Shown one piece after another: positions 41,601 through 56,600 of a stretch of DNA of 64,000 bases (positions are counted from its first letter, which is position 1; every line of letters begins with the position of its first letter). This DNA is from Poecilobothrus nobilitatus. Its lineage: Eukaryota; Arthropoda; Insecta; Diptera; Dolichopodidae. The notes under the pieces were generated by a model, which searched no databases, was not told the origin of the DNA, and was given only the letters and a program-made list of their open reading frames with translations. Position numbers and translations under genes: made by a program. The stretch is from NCBI GenBank assembly GCA_947095535.1, contig OX352774.1:223746965-223810964 (forward strand), written 5' to 3'.

Positions 41601-44600
41601 AATAATATTGTATTATTATAAGTTATATTACAATTGTTTCGTTAAATTAAATGATAAAAAAATATTCTAATGATTTCTAATGAAATTGAAAGTAACCAAA
41701 ATCAAGTCAAAAGAAAATTTTAATGTTTTCAAAGATTTATGACTCTAACTGGTATTTAATAATGTTAAAATTTCCATCTAGAATCACTATAAAATTAATT
41801 TTCTGAAGATCTAGATTTTAACAACATATTTTTGAAATATTTTTATATAAATCTGTACCCTATGTAGTTTAATGCTATTCGCTAATTTGACAGTCGGTAT
41901 AAAAACCGTATGAAAACTTCTACAGTCAACACTGTTTGAGATCACCGATGTATTCACCGATGAGACTTAACGTAATTTTTTTTAATGTGCGCCATTGATC
42001 ATGGGGCTCAACGTGTTAAAACGACGGCTTTAACCATTTATATTAAATTATCAATTGGCTTTTATAACATAAGGATATTGTCAGTTGACAAAAACTTGGG
42101 GTTTTATTTCAATAATTGGTTTAAGCTTTTACATAAGCTAGAAAATAAGTTGAAAACATTTTTATTATACAAGTATTATACAAATTAAACTTGCTGTAAT
42201 TAATATGTGTCTCATGCAGTTTTGGATCCATAATGGGTTGCAGAGTCAAAGTGCAAGGATAGTTCTTTATCTCCCCTACCAAACAACAACAACAAGAAGA
42301 ACAAATTTAATAAAAAACGTTGAAATAAATGTATTTGTTATTTGAAGTAAAAGTTTACCTATAATAGTAACTAAATAAGTTTGAAAAACAGGAAAAAAGA
42401 AAAATTTAACCCTATGATATATGCCTACAATCATAATTTAAAAATATAGATTTTGTTGGTATTCTATGAACTATAAAGTTCATTTGTAAGATAAAATGCT
42501 AGAGTCAATAATACACTACACTTTATAATTTACATATTTTGTTAGAAAATTAGAGCAATGTATTACATTAAGAGTATATAATCTAAAGGTTAGAATCTAG
42601 TCAATGTTTCATTTTTGGTCTGTAAATATGTAATTTTTATAGTAAATACAAATATTTTTTTTTTGATATAGCAATTATTAATACGAAATTTTTATTGCTA
42701 CCTATATTTTATCTATTAAATTATCCCTGACATCATATTATATCTACACATATATGTATATGTACATATATGTATAAATATATATGTATATATTGCAAAA
42801 TATATATATTTAGCAAAGGAATATATATGTAATGTCGAAGATTGAATAAAATGATTAAATTTTATATGAGACTCATAAAAAAGCTTTAACGGAAAATTGG
42901 AAAAAAATTTTTACCATCAAAATTTAATTAAATTGATTAAATGCCTCTTTTTTTTGTAATAAATACAAAAAAAAAATCCTTAATTGCAAACACATACATA
43001 CATACATATAATATTATCATTAACTTTTGTTTTAATTACCTAAATATTATTTCGTCGTTAGGTTAACAAAAAAAAAAAACGTTTAAGTAAAAGTTAATAA
43101 AACAATAAAAATTCTTTTTGTCCAATTATTTGTCATCATTATTATAACAAAATAATTTTTATAAAAGGAGTTCATGTTTAAAACACATATGTATGTATGT
43201 ATATGAATGACCAGGTGCTTAAAATAATATAATTTTACTTTTTGTTGTCAATGTGATATGTGGTATGTAAATAATTTAATAAATTAATTATTTTTAATTC
43301 ATTAATAAAATAAATATAAGATATGCTCTCGTCGTTCCATAAAATTTAATCACTATTTGAAAAATATAAGATATCTGACTTAATTATAAGTACCCCGTGA
43401 TAAGTTTATGTAAATTTTGAAATTTGTTTAGTCTAATGCAAACAATATGAACTTGTCTTGCATTAGACTAAACAAATTTTGCAGAAATTGTTGATTTTTG
43501 CAGAAGTTGTAATTTTAAATAAGCCGCTGAATGTATATATACACAAAGTTGTGTTTATATAAAAAAAAAAGTCGAATTTCAGTAAAAATGTCAGAATCTA
43601 ACTCCATTCTTTTTTAAAATATGGAATGCACGTAGTTCAATTAAACTTGGAATTCAATCCTCAGCAAGAATTTATATATACCTTTCAATATCTATCTTGT
43701 CTCCTGTAAAGTGTAAACAAAAACGTAATAGCAAATTTATTATACTTTTGAAATATGTTCGTACGAGTATAATTAAAGCTTTAAAAATGCAAATTTACAG
43801 TATAATACAAAATATTCTTTGAGTAATTTTTATTTCAATTTTCAAATTTCTAACATTGAAAATTGTATAAAGAATTCTCCTAACAAGTGCCAATCTAGAT
43901 TATAAAGCCCTCAAATGTTTTCAGTTTTAGAATACATTCATATTGTCTATTGAGTACCAATTCTTTCAATTTGCAAAATTATTAAATCGAACCAGTATAA
44001 TAAAAAGAGTCAGTATAACAAATAGGTTTTTTTAGGCTACTTTACAAATGACTTTTTGAAATTATGATTCAGTTTTTATTGAGAAGTGAAAATAATCAGA
44101 AAATGGTTTAAAATAACGACCTACTAATTTTAAATACAGGATATTAATGGTCACCTTCTATTTAATCCACTATGATAAAAATCATTTTAAGCGGTTTTTA
44201 ATACTGTATTATCCCGAGTATTTTTTTATGACAATTTCTTTATTATAAGTGAATAAATTTTTTACGTTTTTTGCCCTTAGTTATAAAAGATTTTAATGAA
44301 ATTACCTGTAATTTGATATTTTATACGTAATTAATTTATTTTAAAAAAGCAATTAGATGGTGACCGAATAAGTAAACATATGTGTAGAATTTTTGGTTTA
44401 TATGTTTAATTTTTTGTGGTACTGAAATAAAGAAGGGGTTTAAACTTTAAAGGTGTAGTTATTTTTATTTTGTATCTATTCAATAATGCAAATTTAAATG
44501 AAATGGTTCCTTACTTTTATATTGGTTTTTATGTACAAAAAAAGAAATAGTGTTATGTTACAACCTACTAAGGAAAATTTGTGTCAATTTGAAAAAGAAA

Positions 44601-47600
44601 AAGAATGTTAAAGAATGTTACAATTATATAGAGATGAGTTGTACTTAATTATTGAAATATGCAGATAATTGTTTTTTTTGTTAGCGAAACTCATTGTCCT
44701 TAAAAAAAATCTATAGTATATTTAATTTGAATGTTAATTTAATCATATTTTAAATTATTACAATGGTTAATAATTTTCATATTGTTGGAAAAAAATATTG
44801 TATATATATTGCTATAATGTGCAGTATAAAATCTATTATATAATAAAAACCGTAAACGTTTGCAACAATAACAATAACACTTTTCATAGCAAAAACTAAT
44901 ACTGTACATAACAGGAAAAAAGAATAAAAATAAATTAAAAATTTATAGGGTTGGGTATATAATCCCGAAAAAAAAATCAAAAAAAATCCTGAAAATCAAA
45001 ATCCCAAATTCAAAATCCCCAAAACAAAATCCCGAAATTACGAAATCCTGAAAAAATAAAATCCCAGAAATTAAAATTCCGAAATTATGAAATCCCGAAA
45101 ATCAAAATCCCGAAATTTCAAAATCTTGCATAGACAGACATATATTGAACTCTAAAATCAATACTAATGTTCCTGCATACAGGTTTCCGTTCCATTTTAT
45201 TTTTGAAGGAATCTGTCGCCCCATGTCGGCGCCAAACTCCCACTACAAAATTTTTCATTATTTTTCTTAGTGTTGTTATCTGCGTTTTTACGCTTATTTA
45301 AATTTATTCTTATTTTTATTGTAAAAAGTTAAGTATTCTTACTAATGGAAGGAACATAGTTCTCAAAAAACGTTTTTAAAATAAATAAAATATATGATAG
45401 AACAGAAAGATATTTCTTTTTATTTCATTAAAAAGTTAAGTGATAAAAAAGCAATATTATTTCTAGATTACTAAGATTGCAAAATTATTAACCAATATTT
45501 TTTCGTGATTACCAAACTGGCGTATACTATGCCGGGTTTATCTAGTATTTTATAATTTTATTCACAAACATAAATTGAATTATTATATTGATTATGTAAA
45601 AAATTATCTAATCTATATATTAAAAACAAAATAATTCAAAAGTTTAATAATAGGATAGTTTAAAATAGGCAATAAAAAGTTCTATATGATAATAGGGGGT
45701 ATCTATGTGAATATCAAAAACGCTAACTTTGTAACACTTATACAAATTTTTTATAATTATCAATGCAGAAAAACAATACAGAGCTCAAACAATATCAATA
45801 ATAATAAGAATTCTTCAAAAGCAAAAGGTCAACAATGTAATGTTATATAATGAATTTTCTTATTTATTCTGTAATGATTAATTTTAAAATTTAATTACAA
45901 TATTAATTTAATATTGAATGCGAGAAATTTTAATTCAGTTTAGCATAACAATATAAAAATGTTTTAAAAGATACAAGAAAGAGTTAAGGTTATATCATAT
46001 TTTATCTTAATAAAGCCACTACTAATATATGGAGCCCCCATTATATGGTACAATATAAGTTCAAGTCTAATGGAAAAGATATGAGAATGTTTGAAAGAAA
46101 ATGTTATAGAGTTTGTGTTAATAAAACTCATAAACCAGAAACAGATTACAAAACACTAAAATGAACATCTCCCCATATTATTTTATTTTAATTTTATGAA
46201 CAATAAATTCAATAAATTATAACTCAAACTTACTAACTAATATGAATTTAAAATATGATATGTCTGTCCAAATTAAAGGCAAACAAATCAAAAGAAATTA
46301 TTGATGGTTGGATAACACACAAAATAATTAAAAGATATAGCAATAAGTATTATATATTATAAATATATCACTAGTAGTAGCTTTAGTTCTATATATAGGT
46401 TAAGTAGCCTATGTTTAGCATAGAATATAAATAGATTAAGTTTTAAAAAAAATTAAACTTATAATATAATATAAAGATGCTAAAGATTAAATATAGTTAA
46501 TGAAAACGAAACAAACAATGATAATCATATAAAATATTAATCTATGTATGTAGAATATATGTTAATAAATTAATAGATTGCGAGAACACTTATGTAAATG
46601 TCACTTATGACTAATACAATTAAATTAAATTAAAATATTATTTTAAAACCCGTGTAAAAAACCCAAACCTGTACTCTTTTTGTCATCAAAATTCAATATT
46701 CATTTATTTTGCAATTCAGTTTTCGATATCAGAATATTGGATCAATCATTCACTCGTATATTTAAAATATAAAATTTGAGTAAATATCATAATTAATTAT
46801 AATTTTAATTACATTTTATGAATATTTAAATTTTCAAATCGCAATAAACTAATATCCAAATAAATATTTAATATAGATGCAACTACATATATAAAATTAA
46901 CATAATATTATAGTATATAGTTGGCCAACATGCCTATCAGATAAAGGACTCATAAAATATATTGATTAGTATTGATTCTAGAACGGTACAAAATAATTAA
47001 ATAAATACATTTTTAAATTTCTCTGATTACCTAAGGAAATAATGATATAATAAATTATCTAATGGTACACAATATAAAAGAAAACATAAAATAATACAAC
47101 ACAACAACACAACATAAAAGAAAATGTTTCGATCTAATATTAAATGAACAAATTTTGTATGATTTTAGTTAATCACATTTAAATGTAATCAATTACCAAT
47201 TCCCTATATGATATATTCCAGATCAATATTATCTTACCTAATTAATAATCTGGATGCATATATGTATAATATAGTATATATGAAATTCAATAGATTTATT
47301 TTATATATATATATATATATATATAAAATAATCAGTTGTTTATAATCAAGTGAAGCTTTAAAATCATTAAATATCCTTTTCAGGATAAAAACAAAATGTT
47401 AATGATGTGATAACTTTATAGTAAATGTAAAAAATTAAAAAAGAAACCTAATAACATTTCGAATTAATTTTGTAAATGTCATTATTGAATACGAGTATCA
47501 AATCGATTCAAAATCAATTTTTTTTTGGTTTTTCTTATACAAATTTTTGTATTTCAATGGAATTTTATTTACATGAAATGCACTGATGTCCTTTGTATAA

Positions 47601-50600
47601 AAATAACTTGTGTTTTTGAAGCTTTTGACCAGCTATTACATATTAATTATTTAAGAATATTGACCCATTTCAAAGGTCAATGAACGGTTATTGAAATTTG
47701 ACAGATTTTAATGCAACTTTTGTTTTTTTTTTTTCAATAGGATTAAACGTATATTTATTAAAATTAAAAGAACTTATTGAAAATTAAATGAAATTTATTC
47801 GCTATGATTGTAAAGTTTTTTAAATATAACCGTTGATGGGTAAACAATGTGCAAAGTATTCTGATGGTCTGTGAGAATAAGGAATGAAAGTCTATGGAAA
47901 TTTTACGTGAAAAGAAATCATATTAAGATAACGAAGAAAGAAAATATAAAGTTGAATAGATTACACTTTATGGAAAATCCCAAAAATATAAACCGCAAAG
48001 CCTTGGAGTGAAATATCAAGAAAGTATAAGATGCAGATATCTAAATAGAGATGCATCATAATAGCTGCACTAAATCAATGAAACCTGACATAGGTGAATG
48101 TAAAAGCATGATGTCAAATCGAAGTCTTATGCTCCGTGGTGGAGTGATAATGGACAAAACAATTTTTTTTATTAAACAAATTACATTATAAAACGAGGAA
48201 GAATACAGTTGCCTTTGTCAACTCTTAGATACCCGTACGAACCGTTAGTATGTTCACAGCCACTCTGCCTACAATATTATTTTTTTAATATTTTAGTATT
48301 TTAAAATAATTTGGGTGAATTTTATAATTTCTAGAATTATGGGTTGTACATATATTCAAACTATATGTTTATATGTACATTCTTCTAAAGCAGATTCTAA
48401 CCTTCCACATAACGATTATCAATCCAAAACTTTTTCAAATATTCTATAGTACCATTTAATACTAAGCGGTAAATGTATATTAAATTTACTTAGTACAAAA
48501 TAGTAAATATAATTTTAAATATTCCATTAACAGAATAATTTCTTATAAGTACAATAAAATACATATATGTATGTAAATACGGCGCTATATAATGTACATA
48601 TATACTCTTATCATTCATTCACTAGTGACATATACGATATGTAAATAAACATGATATTATATAAGTATGTATATATATCAATATCATATAAATAATAATA
48701 AAAATTCTTCAAGCAACCGTTATGTTGTTTATTTATTTACATTTTTTTATACTACGCATTATATCCTCAACAATTTCAAATTATCGAGTAAAACAAAATG
48801 GAAAAAATTCGTTTTAAAGAAATTTGTTAGAAAATTTGAAAAAATCAAGTAACACTTTCGTCAATTATAAAGTAACCCTATATTATTAAAAAAAGTCGTT
48901 AACAGAAATAAGAGTATAATGTTGATGCTTTAATTTTTGTGCATTACTTCAAAAAAATTTTAACAGGTGTTCAAGTTACAGGTGTTTAAAAATAGGAAAT
49001 TTTCAGTTTTTGACCCCTTACAGCTCCTAAACGGGGGGTGATACAAAAAAAATTTCTGAAATGACTCATACTTATTTTCAAAGATCTAACTTCTGTCAAA
49101 ATTTCAAGTTTCCAACTTTAACCGTTTAGAAGATAGAAGGGTTAAAGGATTTTGCAAAATTTGAGTTTCGCATAACGGTAAATTAAGACACCGTACGTCA
49201 CAAATATATATTTATTGTTTATATAATTTTAAAGCTAATAAAAGTAGTAATCGTTTGGCGTTTTCAAAATGAAGATATACCTTATAAAACTTGTGCTATA
49301 ACAATTTAAATATAGAGCTTTTTTGAACCTTTGGGGAGCTGTAGCTCCGTAACGGATGGGGCTACAAAAAAAAGTTATTAAAAATAAAATTAATATTTTT
49401 GTGAGATCTATCAGCTGTTAAAATTTCATAGCTCTATTTCAAAAAAAATGTAGGGATCTAAAAGTTAGGTGTTCGAGAGCTACCCTAAGGCTTGGTCCAA
49501 ACTCAACCAAAAAAAAATAGGGAACCTACAAATTACTCCCAGAATATTTTGTGTAAATTTCAAGATTCTAGCTTTCTTAGTTTTTGAGTTAGCGTGCTGA
49601 CGGACGGACGGACGGACGGACATGGCTCAAAAGTCTTAGAATTTTTTTCTGATCCGATCCATACCTTTGAAGGTATATCTAGCTCGCTTATTTCGAGGTG
49701 TTACAAACGGAGGTGTAATTTTATTATACCCGATCCTATCGTACGGGTATAATAATTATTACATTATACCTATTTACTCATGATTTTTAAAGTTGCTTTT
49801 TCAATAAATTTTGAAGCTTTGCAATAAAATTGTTTCTAATATATAATATTCTACATATATAATACAAATAATATGATATATTATATAATATCTGTTTTGT
49901 TTAATGTGTTAGTATCTTTTAATTTTCAATATATGTATGTATGCATGTATCTTATTTAATTAATAGAATATACGCAAATAACTCAGCGGATGCAGATTAA
50001 TTCAATTCAGTGTGTTTGCTATTTTTTCAAATTAAAATGTTATATCGTATTATTTGAGAGTTTATTTCGAATATTTTCTATTTTAAATTTATGAAATTTA
50101 TATGATATTAATTATTGTATTTAAAATATTTGTATACACAAGTATTTATTTAAACAATGGGTGAATAGGTTTGGAGTTTTTAAATAAATCAAAAAAAAAA
50201 AAAACAATTTAAAAAAGAACCCAAAAAATTTGAACTTGAAATTTAATTTAATGCTGCTTTCTATTCAAATTTTTATATATTCGAATATAATATGATTTTG
50301 GGACAAATAGGGTTGATTAATAATAAAAATATTTTATTAATTGTTGGCTCTTTATTTTGTTCTGAATTGAAGATATTGGCAATTTAAAAATTTAAAGTGT
50401 CAAACTATATGTACAAATAAAACATAATAAAGAAATAATTTAAATTTTATAAATGAAGAAATCATTAAAATAACATAATAAAACCATAAATTTTTTTGTT
50501 TATTTATATTTTTTTAAAGAAAATAGCGACAAAAAGATTCATGGTCATATAAAATAATGTAAATGTATAAGTCTATTTAATTACATAAAGAATTTGTAAT

Positions 50601-53600
50601 TATTGGTAATTTTTTTTTATATTAAATTTTAAAAATAAGCTAATAAATATTTTAAATTTATATAAAATAAAATTTAAAGCTCATAAAGTTAAATAGTAGG
50701 TATTTGAAAATTAAAATTAATCAAAAAAAAAAAAAAATAGAACAACAAACTATTGTTTTGTTTACATCGTGTCAGCTTTTTAATTTATTCTATTCTGGGT
50801 CCGAGCATAATTTTTGAGTTTTGACATTAAATAACAAAATATGGCACAATTTTAAATTTTAAAAGTTCAAATACTGTTTCAGATTTTTTTTTTTTGTATA
50901 TTGTATATACAAAATGATATATTTTTTATTTTGTATATAACTTATGATATATTAAATGACTGGCTACCTATATCAAATATATTATTATGGTAAACGTTAT
51001 TAACAAAATTATGAGAAATAGACTTGCAAAAATTTTTATTCATATATGTATATTTATACATATATATATTATATACATACTGTGCATATATGCATACATA
51101 CAAATTTAAGTTTAAAAAATTACAAAGAGTTTAAAAATAACAGAAGTTCTGTATTAGTATTATGAGGAAATTAAAATGAAACTGAGACTTTTGCGTCAAT
51201 CATAATAATAAAAAGACGAGATAAAAAAGAAGGCACTATATCAAAATTGATATTGAAATGATTTAATTACTAAAAAAAAATTAAAATCAACCAGAAAACC
51301 AAAAAAAAAAAAAAAAACGAAAAACAATAAACCTAAATTTGGAACTACATACATATGTATAAATAAGTAATAACGTTTTAACAAAATGATCGAGTGTTTA
51401 TAAAAGTGATTAATTTGTCAGCTATAGAAAATATATATATTTTTTTTTGAATTTTGTTTTGGTTTCACTCTTTAAGAAATTTTTAATTTTTATTTAATAA
51501 TTAAATAAATTATAAGAAAAATACGATTAATTGAAAATGAAAATAATAATATAATTTTTTTTATTATACAAAAAAAAAACAAAAAAACATTTGTTTTGAA
51601 AAAAACTGAAGTTCTAATCATCTCGAAATCCGATTAAAAAATTTTATTTTACTTCCATATGTTTGTGTTTTGTTTTTTTTATCATTTTGTATGATGGATT
51701 TTCTTATAGATTACAGCGAAGACGAAAAAAAAAAAACCCCTTTTTAGCACCAACAATCTAATAAATAATGAAAAGTAGGTATGAAGAAGACAAAATTGAA
51801 GTTATTAAAACATTTGCAGTAGTTTATGAATTGCGTGCTTTATTTTTGTATAAGTATATTTTTTTCTTTTTTTTTTTTTTGGTATTTTCCTGTCTACCAA
51901 AATGTCTGGTTGTCGCAGTCCATTGACTTGTTTTTTCTTTGTTTTCTAATTTTAGAAAATAATTTAATTTTTTTTTTTTATTATTTTTTTTGGAAAAGGA
52001 CAAATTTATATTTTTCATATAAGATTTCTTATTTTTTTTATACATGTGTACATATGTATATGTATTTTCGAATGTATTTTATTTTTTAAAATTCATTCTA
52101 TTCTTATAAAGGTGTAATTTTTGTTTTTAATTTATAGTAAAGTTGTGTTATTTATAGTTATTTAAAATATAAATTGTGAATCTTGTATATTTTTCAAAAC
52201 AAATTTATATTTTATTATTGTAGTTAAATTTTTTTCTACAATTCTTTATTTGACTGTTACAGTTTTTTTTTTTTTTTTTTGTTTGCTTTCATCATATTTA
52301 CCTTGAATAGGTAATATTTTATTTATTTTATTCTTTGATATTGTGAGCTTAATGAAATACAAAATCAATTTGAATAAATTAAAAATAACATATTATATAT
52401 TTTGTTTTTAATAATTATTTTTTTAAGTGTATAACTAACACTTGTACTTATGTGTGTATATTACTTTGATTAAATTTTATTCTTTAGTTCGATTTTAATG
52501 GAAATTAGAAAACAGAACTGTTCTCTGATTATTGCCATTGGGGGAAACACATAAATATATATATATATATACATACATATTACATACATATATAGAAATA
52601 AGTTATAATTTTATGATCGGTTATTATTTAAAATGTATAATGTTGTTCATACCGCGAAACTTTTTTAGTCATGATAATTCCGCTCTGGTTCAATTAATTA
52701 ATGTATGAATAAATTCTCTAAAGATTTTTTCTTCTTATAATAAATATAAACTTTTCTAAAGAAAAGGGGAAAGATGGCAATAATATTTATATAGATAATA
52801 TTTATTATTATTTAGTTCGGTTGTCTTAGATAAATAAAAATTTAAAAAATGATTAGTTGATTAAAGAAAACAACCTAAAAAAATTTATTTAATTATTGAG
52901 TAAAAAAAATAAGAAAAAAAAAATAAAAAAAAGAAAGAAAAATATTAAAGTGCATTTTTAATGTGTACTTTTATATAAATTTTCACAAGTATATTTGCAC
53001 ATTTACTTTTACTGAGCGTAACGTTTCGCGTGGTTATTTACCTGTATTTAAAATTTATTTATTTTTAACAAATTGAAATAATCAAAGAATGGAAAAACAC
53101 GAAAGCTAATCTGTGTTTATCCAGAAGGAACAAAATATAAACTCTTATATAAATATATTACATATATAGTTTTTATACTATACTTAAATTTATTTGGGAT
53201 GATTGCATTTAAAAAACCAAAAAAAATAAAAACAAAAGTTTATGAATTGGAAAAAAAAAAAGAAAAATTAATAGTAAAACAAAAAAAAAAAAAGGATTTT
53301 TAAAATAGAATGAATTTATAATGAAGTGTATACATATGTACATACTATCAAATATTTAAATATGATGGAATAAGTTAAACACAAATATTTTATAATCTTA
53401 TGTTGATGATTTACACTTCTGTTTTTTGACAGTACATTAGTTTTTTGACACTAATTATTATCTTATTTTATTCTAAATAATAATTGGTGCAAAAAATAAT
53501 CATAAAAAATTTAACACATTTAATATTATATATATACATATGTATGTATAAAAATAATGTACATTTTAACTTAATCAATGCCAAACATTGAAGTAAATTT

Positions 53601-56600
53601 CGTTAAAAGCAATTTTTACGCTTTTAATTTATGAATAAACAATTTTAATTTCATTGGCAAAAATCGAAAAAATAGAATTAAAATATTTAAAATTACTAAG
53701 TAGCAATTTTCGAAATCTTTTATAACATCTTTAAGATTAGGTATAAAAAAAAAATATAAGTAATGAAAAAAGGAAATGTAATGTGAAAAACTAATTTTAC
53801 ATCTTAAACTGGAAAAATAAAATTATATTGATTTTTAATTGATTTTTTTCAATATATTATGTAAACAATTGAAATTGAAAAAAGGGGAGGTCATAAAAAC
53901 ATAAAAACTATCACCACTCACATAAAAAAAAAAACAAAAAAAAAAGTAATCAAAAATCTTAAGAAATCATATTTACATGGTAAACAACTGTCAAAATAAT
54001 TCAAATTGATATGGTAATTTATTAGGTAATAATTCGTTATATTCAGCTGTAAAACAAAAAAAAAAAAACCAGACATCATAATAAATTTATATCTTATTTA
54101 ATTTTAGTTCCAGCATTCAGTCAAATTTAATTTTTAATAATAAGTTATTGTGTTGTTTATCGCGGGGAGAATTTTTCGTTTACATTATGGATGATATACA
54201 TTTACTAATTAACTTACAAAATAAATTTGTTAATAAAAAAAAATAAATAATTTTTTTTTTATTATTCATTATTATATTATTATTTTTGTTAAACAATCAA
54301 TCATTCAATACAACAACATTAAATGCTAAAATAATAAAATTAATTAAGCATGTTGAGTGTTTATATATTATGCAGAAAATATATAAAAGGATATTATAAA
54401 AAAAATCTATATGATTTTAAGACATTTCACACCATTTAAATATATATGTATGTATGAATATGCAATTACATATTATTTTATGTATTATATGACGTGTGTG
54501 TATTGCAAGTGTAAATTTTTGTTTCACTTCAATGAAATCCATTAATATGACAACACTATCTAGTGTACAGAGTTTAATTTGACAAATTGAAATTCTTTTC
54601 AATCTTACGTCTTTTTGTTTATTTTTGTTTTTATATGTACGTATATATTTTTAACATTCAAAAGTCTTAAGTTTTCTTCATTTTAACTCTCATGTGTTTC
54701 TCGGGTATACTGTATTCAGTAATCAGTAATTCAAATTTACATTGTTTACGTTGTTACATTGTAGACTGAATCTTTACAATTGAAACTAATATCTGAAAAG
54801 GATAATCTTTTGGAATTCAACATTTAAATTAAAGGTTTATGTGAAATTAATATTTTGCCAAATTTTGAACTCTTTGTATCTTTAAAATGTATCTAAAAAT
54901 CTGAAGGTTTGGAATTAAAAAATAAGATCTTAAGTAATAAGTATAAAGTTTTTTCAGTAAAATTGTTTTTATTGAGAATTAATTTCGAATCTGTCAATAT
55001 TTTTTAAATGTCACATGTCAATATTTTTTAAATGTAAGATTTAAAAATTAAAATTAAAAGATTATATTTTTACATATGGAAGAACATACAAATTAAAATA
55101 TGCTCTAAATTTGTATATTTGGTACAATCGTACAACGTACCATTTTCATTTATCAACTAAGTTTGATTAAGTTTAAAAAATCCATGGTATTTGTTTTTAA
55201 AGAAACGCATATGAGGGTTAAAACAGGGAAATTTCAGAGCAAAAAAAAAACAAAAGAAATTATATAAAAGTATATAAAAAAAATAAATAAAATTAAAAAT
55301 TATGATTATATTCTTGTTCATATTTTGTTTATAAACTTTAAAATTAAGTACTTAATTTCCATAAACAAAACAAATATAAACAGTAGATCTTTTTTTCTGT
55401 ATAATTCTTTCAATCAGAGGAAAATTTTTATTTAAAAAATAAATTTTTGGCAATATTTCAATTTTTTTCTAATCACAAAATGTAAGTATAAATAAAATAT
55501 TTAATATTATTTATATGCTACGATATTTTTTTAAGTAATTTTTTTTTTTTTTTTTGTTTATGCAAAAATTAAAAAAGAAAAATGTTCAAGTACACATGGC
55601 GGTCGACATCAATTTATATATAAAAAAAAAAAAAAATTAATGGGTTCACCAGCATTAAAGAGCACCCATCCCCCTATTTCTTATCATAAAAATTAAGAGC
55701 TTCTAAAACAACAGAGCTAACAATATTTGCATCGCAACACTTAATATTTTTTGTCTAAATAAAAAAAAACACAAAAGTGGTGGACGTATGAAAAATTTCG
55801 CGGCGTTTTTTCTATTTTTTATTTTTATTTTTTTTGCACAACCATAAATATTTCAAAAGTAATGAAAAACTTCATTTTCTTTACTACCTACTGGGGTATA
55901 GTTTGTGTCTGGCTGAATTTAAATTTTACCAAAAAATTTTTTTTTTCATATTCCGTTTTGTCTTTTTTTTTTTTGTCTATTTCTTTTTATGGTTTTCTTT
56001 CTCCTCCATCGCTATTTAAAATCTGATTTTATTATAAACAAATTTTTCTCGTCATAAGTCGTGTGTCTTACGCCAGCCGTGCTATATAATTTCTTTTTTT
56101 ATCTCTTAAATTAGCAAAAGAAAAAAAAAAAACAACCGAACAGGAAAAACAGAATATCAAATAATGGAAAAAAAAAATTTAACATTGAGGGCAATTTATT
56201 ACTGAAAATTATTTAAAAATGTCTGACAATTTATTTTCATAAATATAAATAATATATTGTGGGAAAATTAGATACATATATATATATCTATATGTACTTC
56301 TAATTGTCATTCTTCTAGTCAAACTCTTGATTTTCATTTATAATACAAGAAAAAATGAGTGATCTTACTATAAAGGCTACTGGTCTCTGCATGTAATATA
56401 CGTATATATGTATATATTCAAAATAAGCTAAAAATACGAAATTGCATACAGCTTATTAAATTTATATAAAATTGTTCATCTATATACTTATGTCTGTATA
56501 ATATTTATTTATTTATATTAATATTAGATACATAAATGTAATGCAATATTACTGAACCATCGGCTACTTAAATTATATACTAATATTATTTATTTTGTTT

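Noticed and set aside
47290..47335. Palindrome at 47290-47335
   Set aside because: A (TA)n microsatellite is self-complementary by nature.
51824..52089. Overlapping frames on both strands
   Set aside because: Made of poly-T and poly-A runs giving Phe- or Lys-rich chains.
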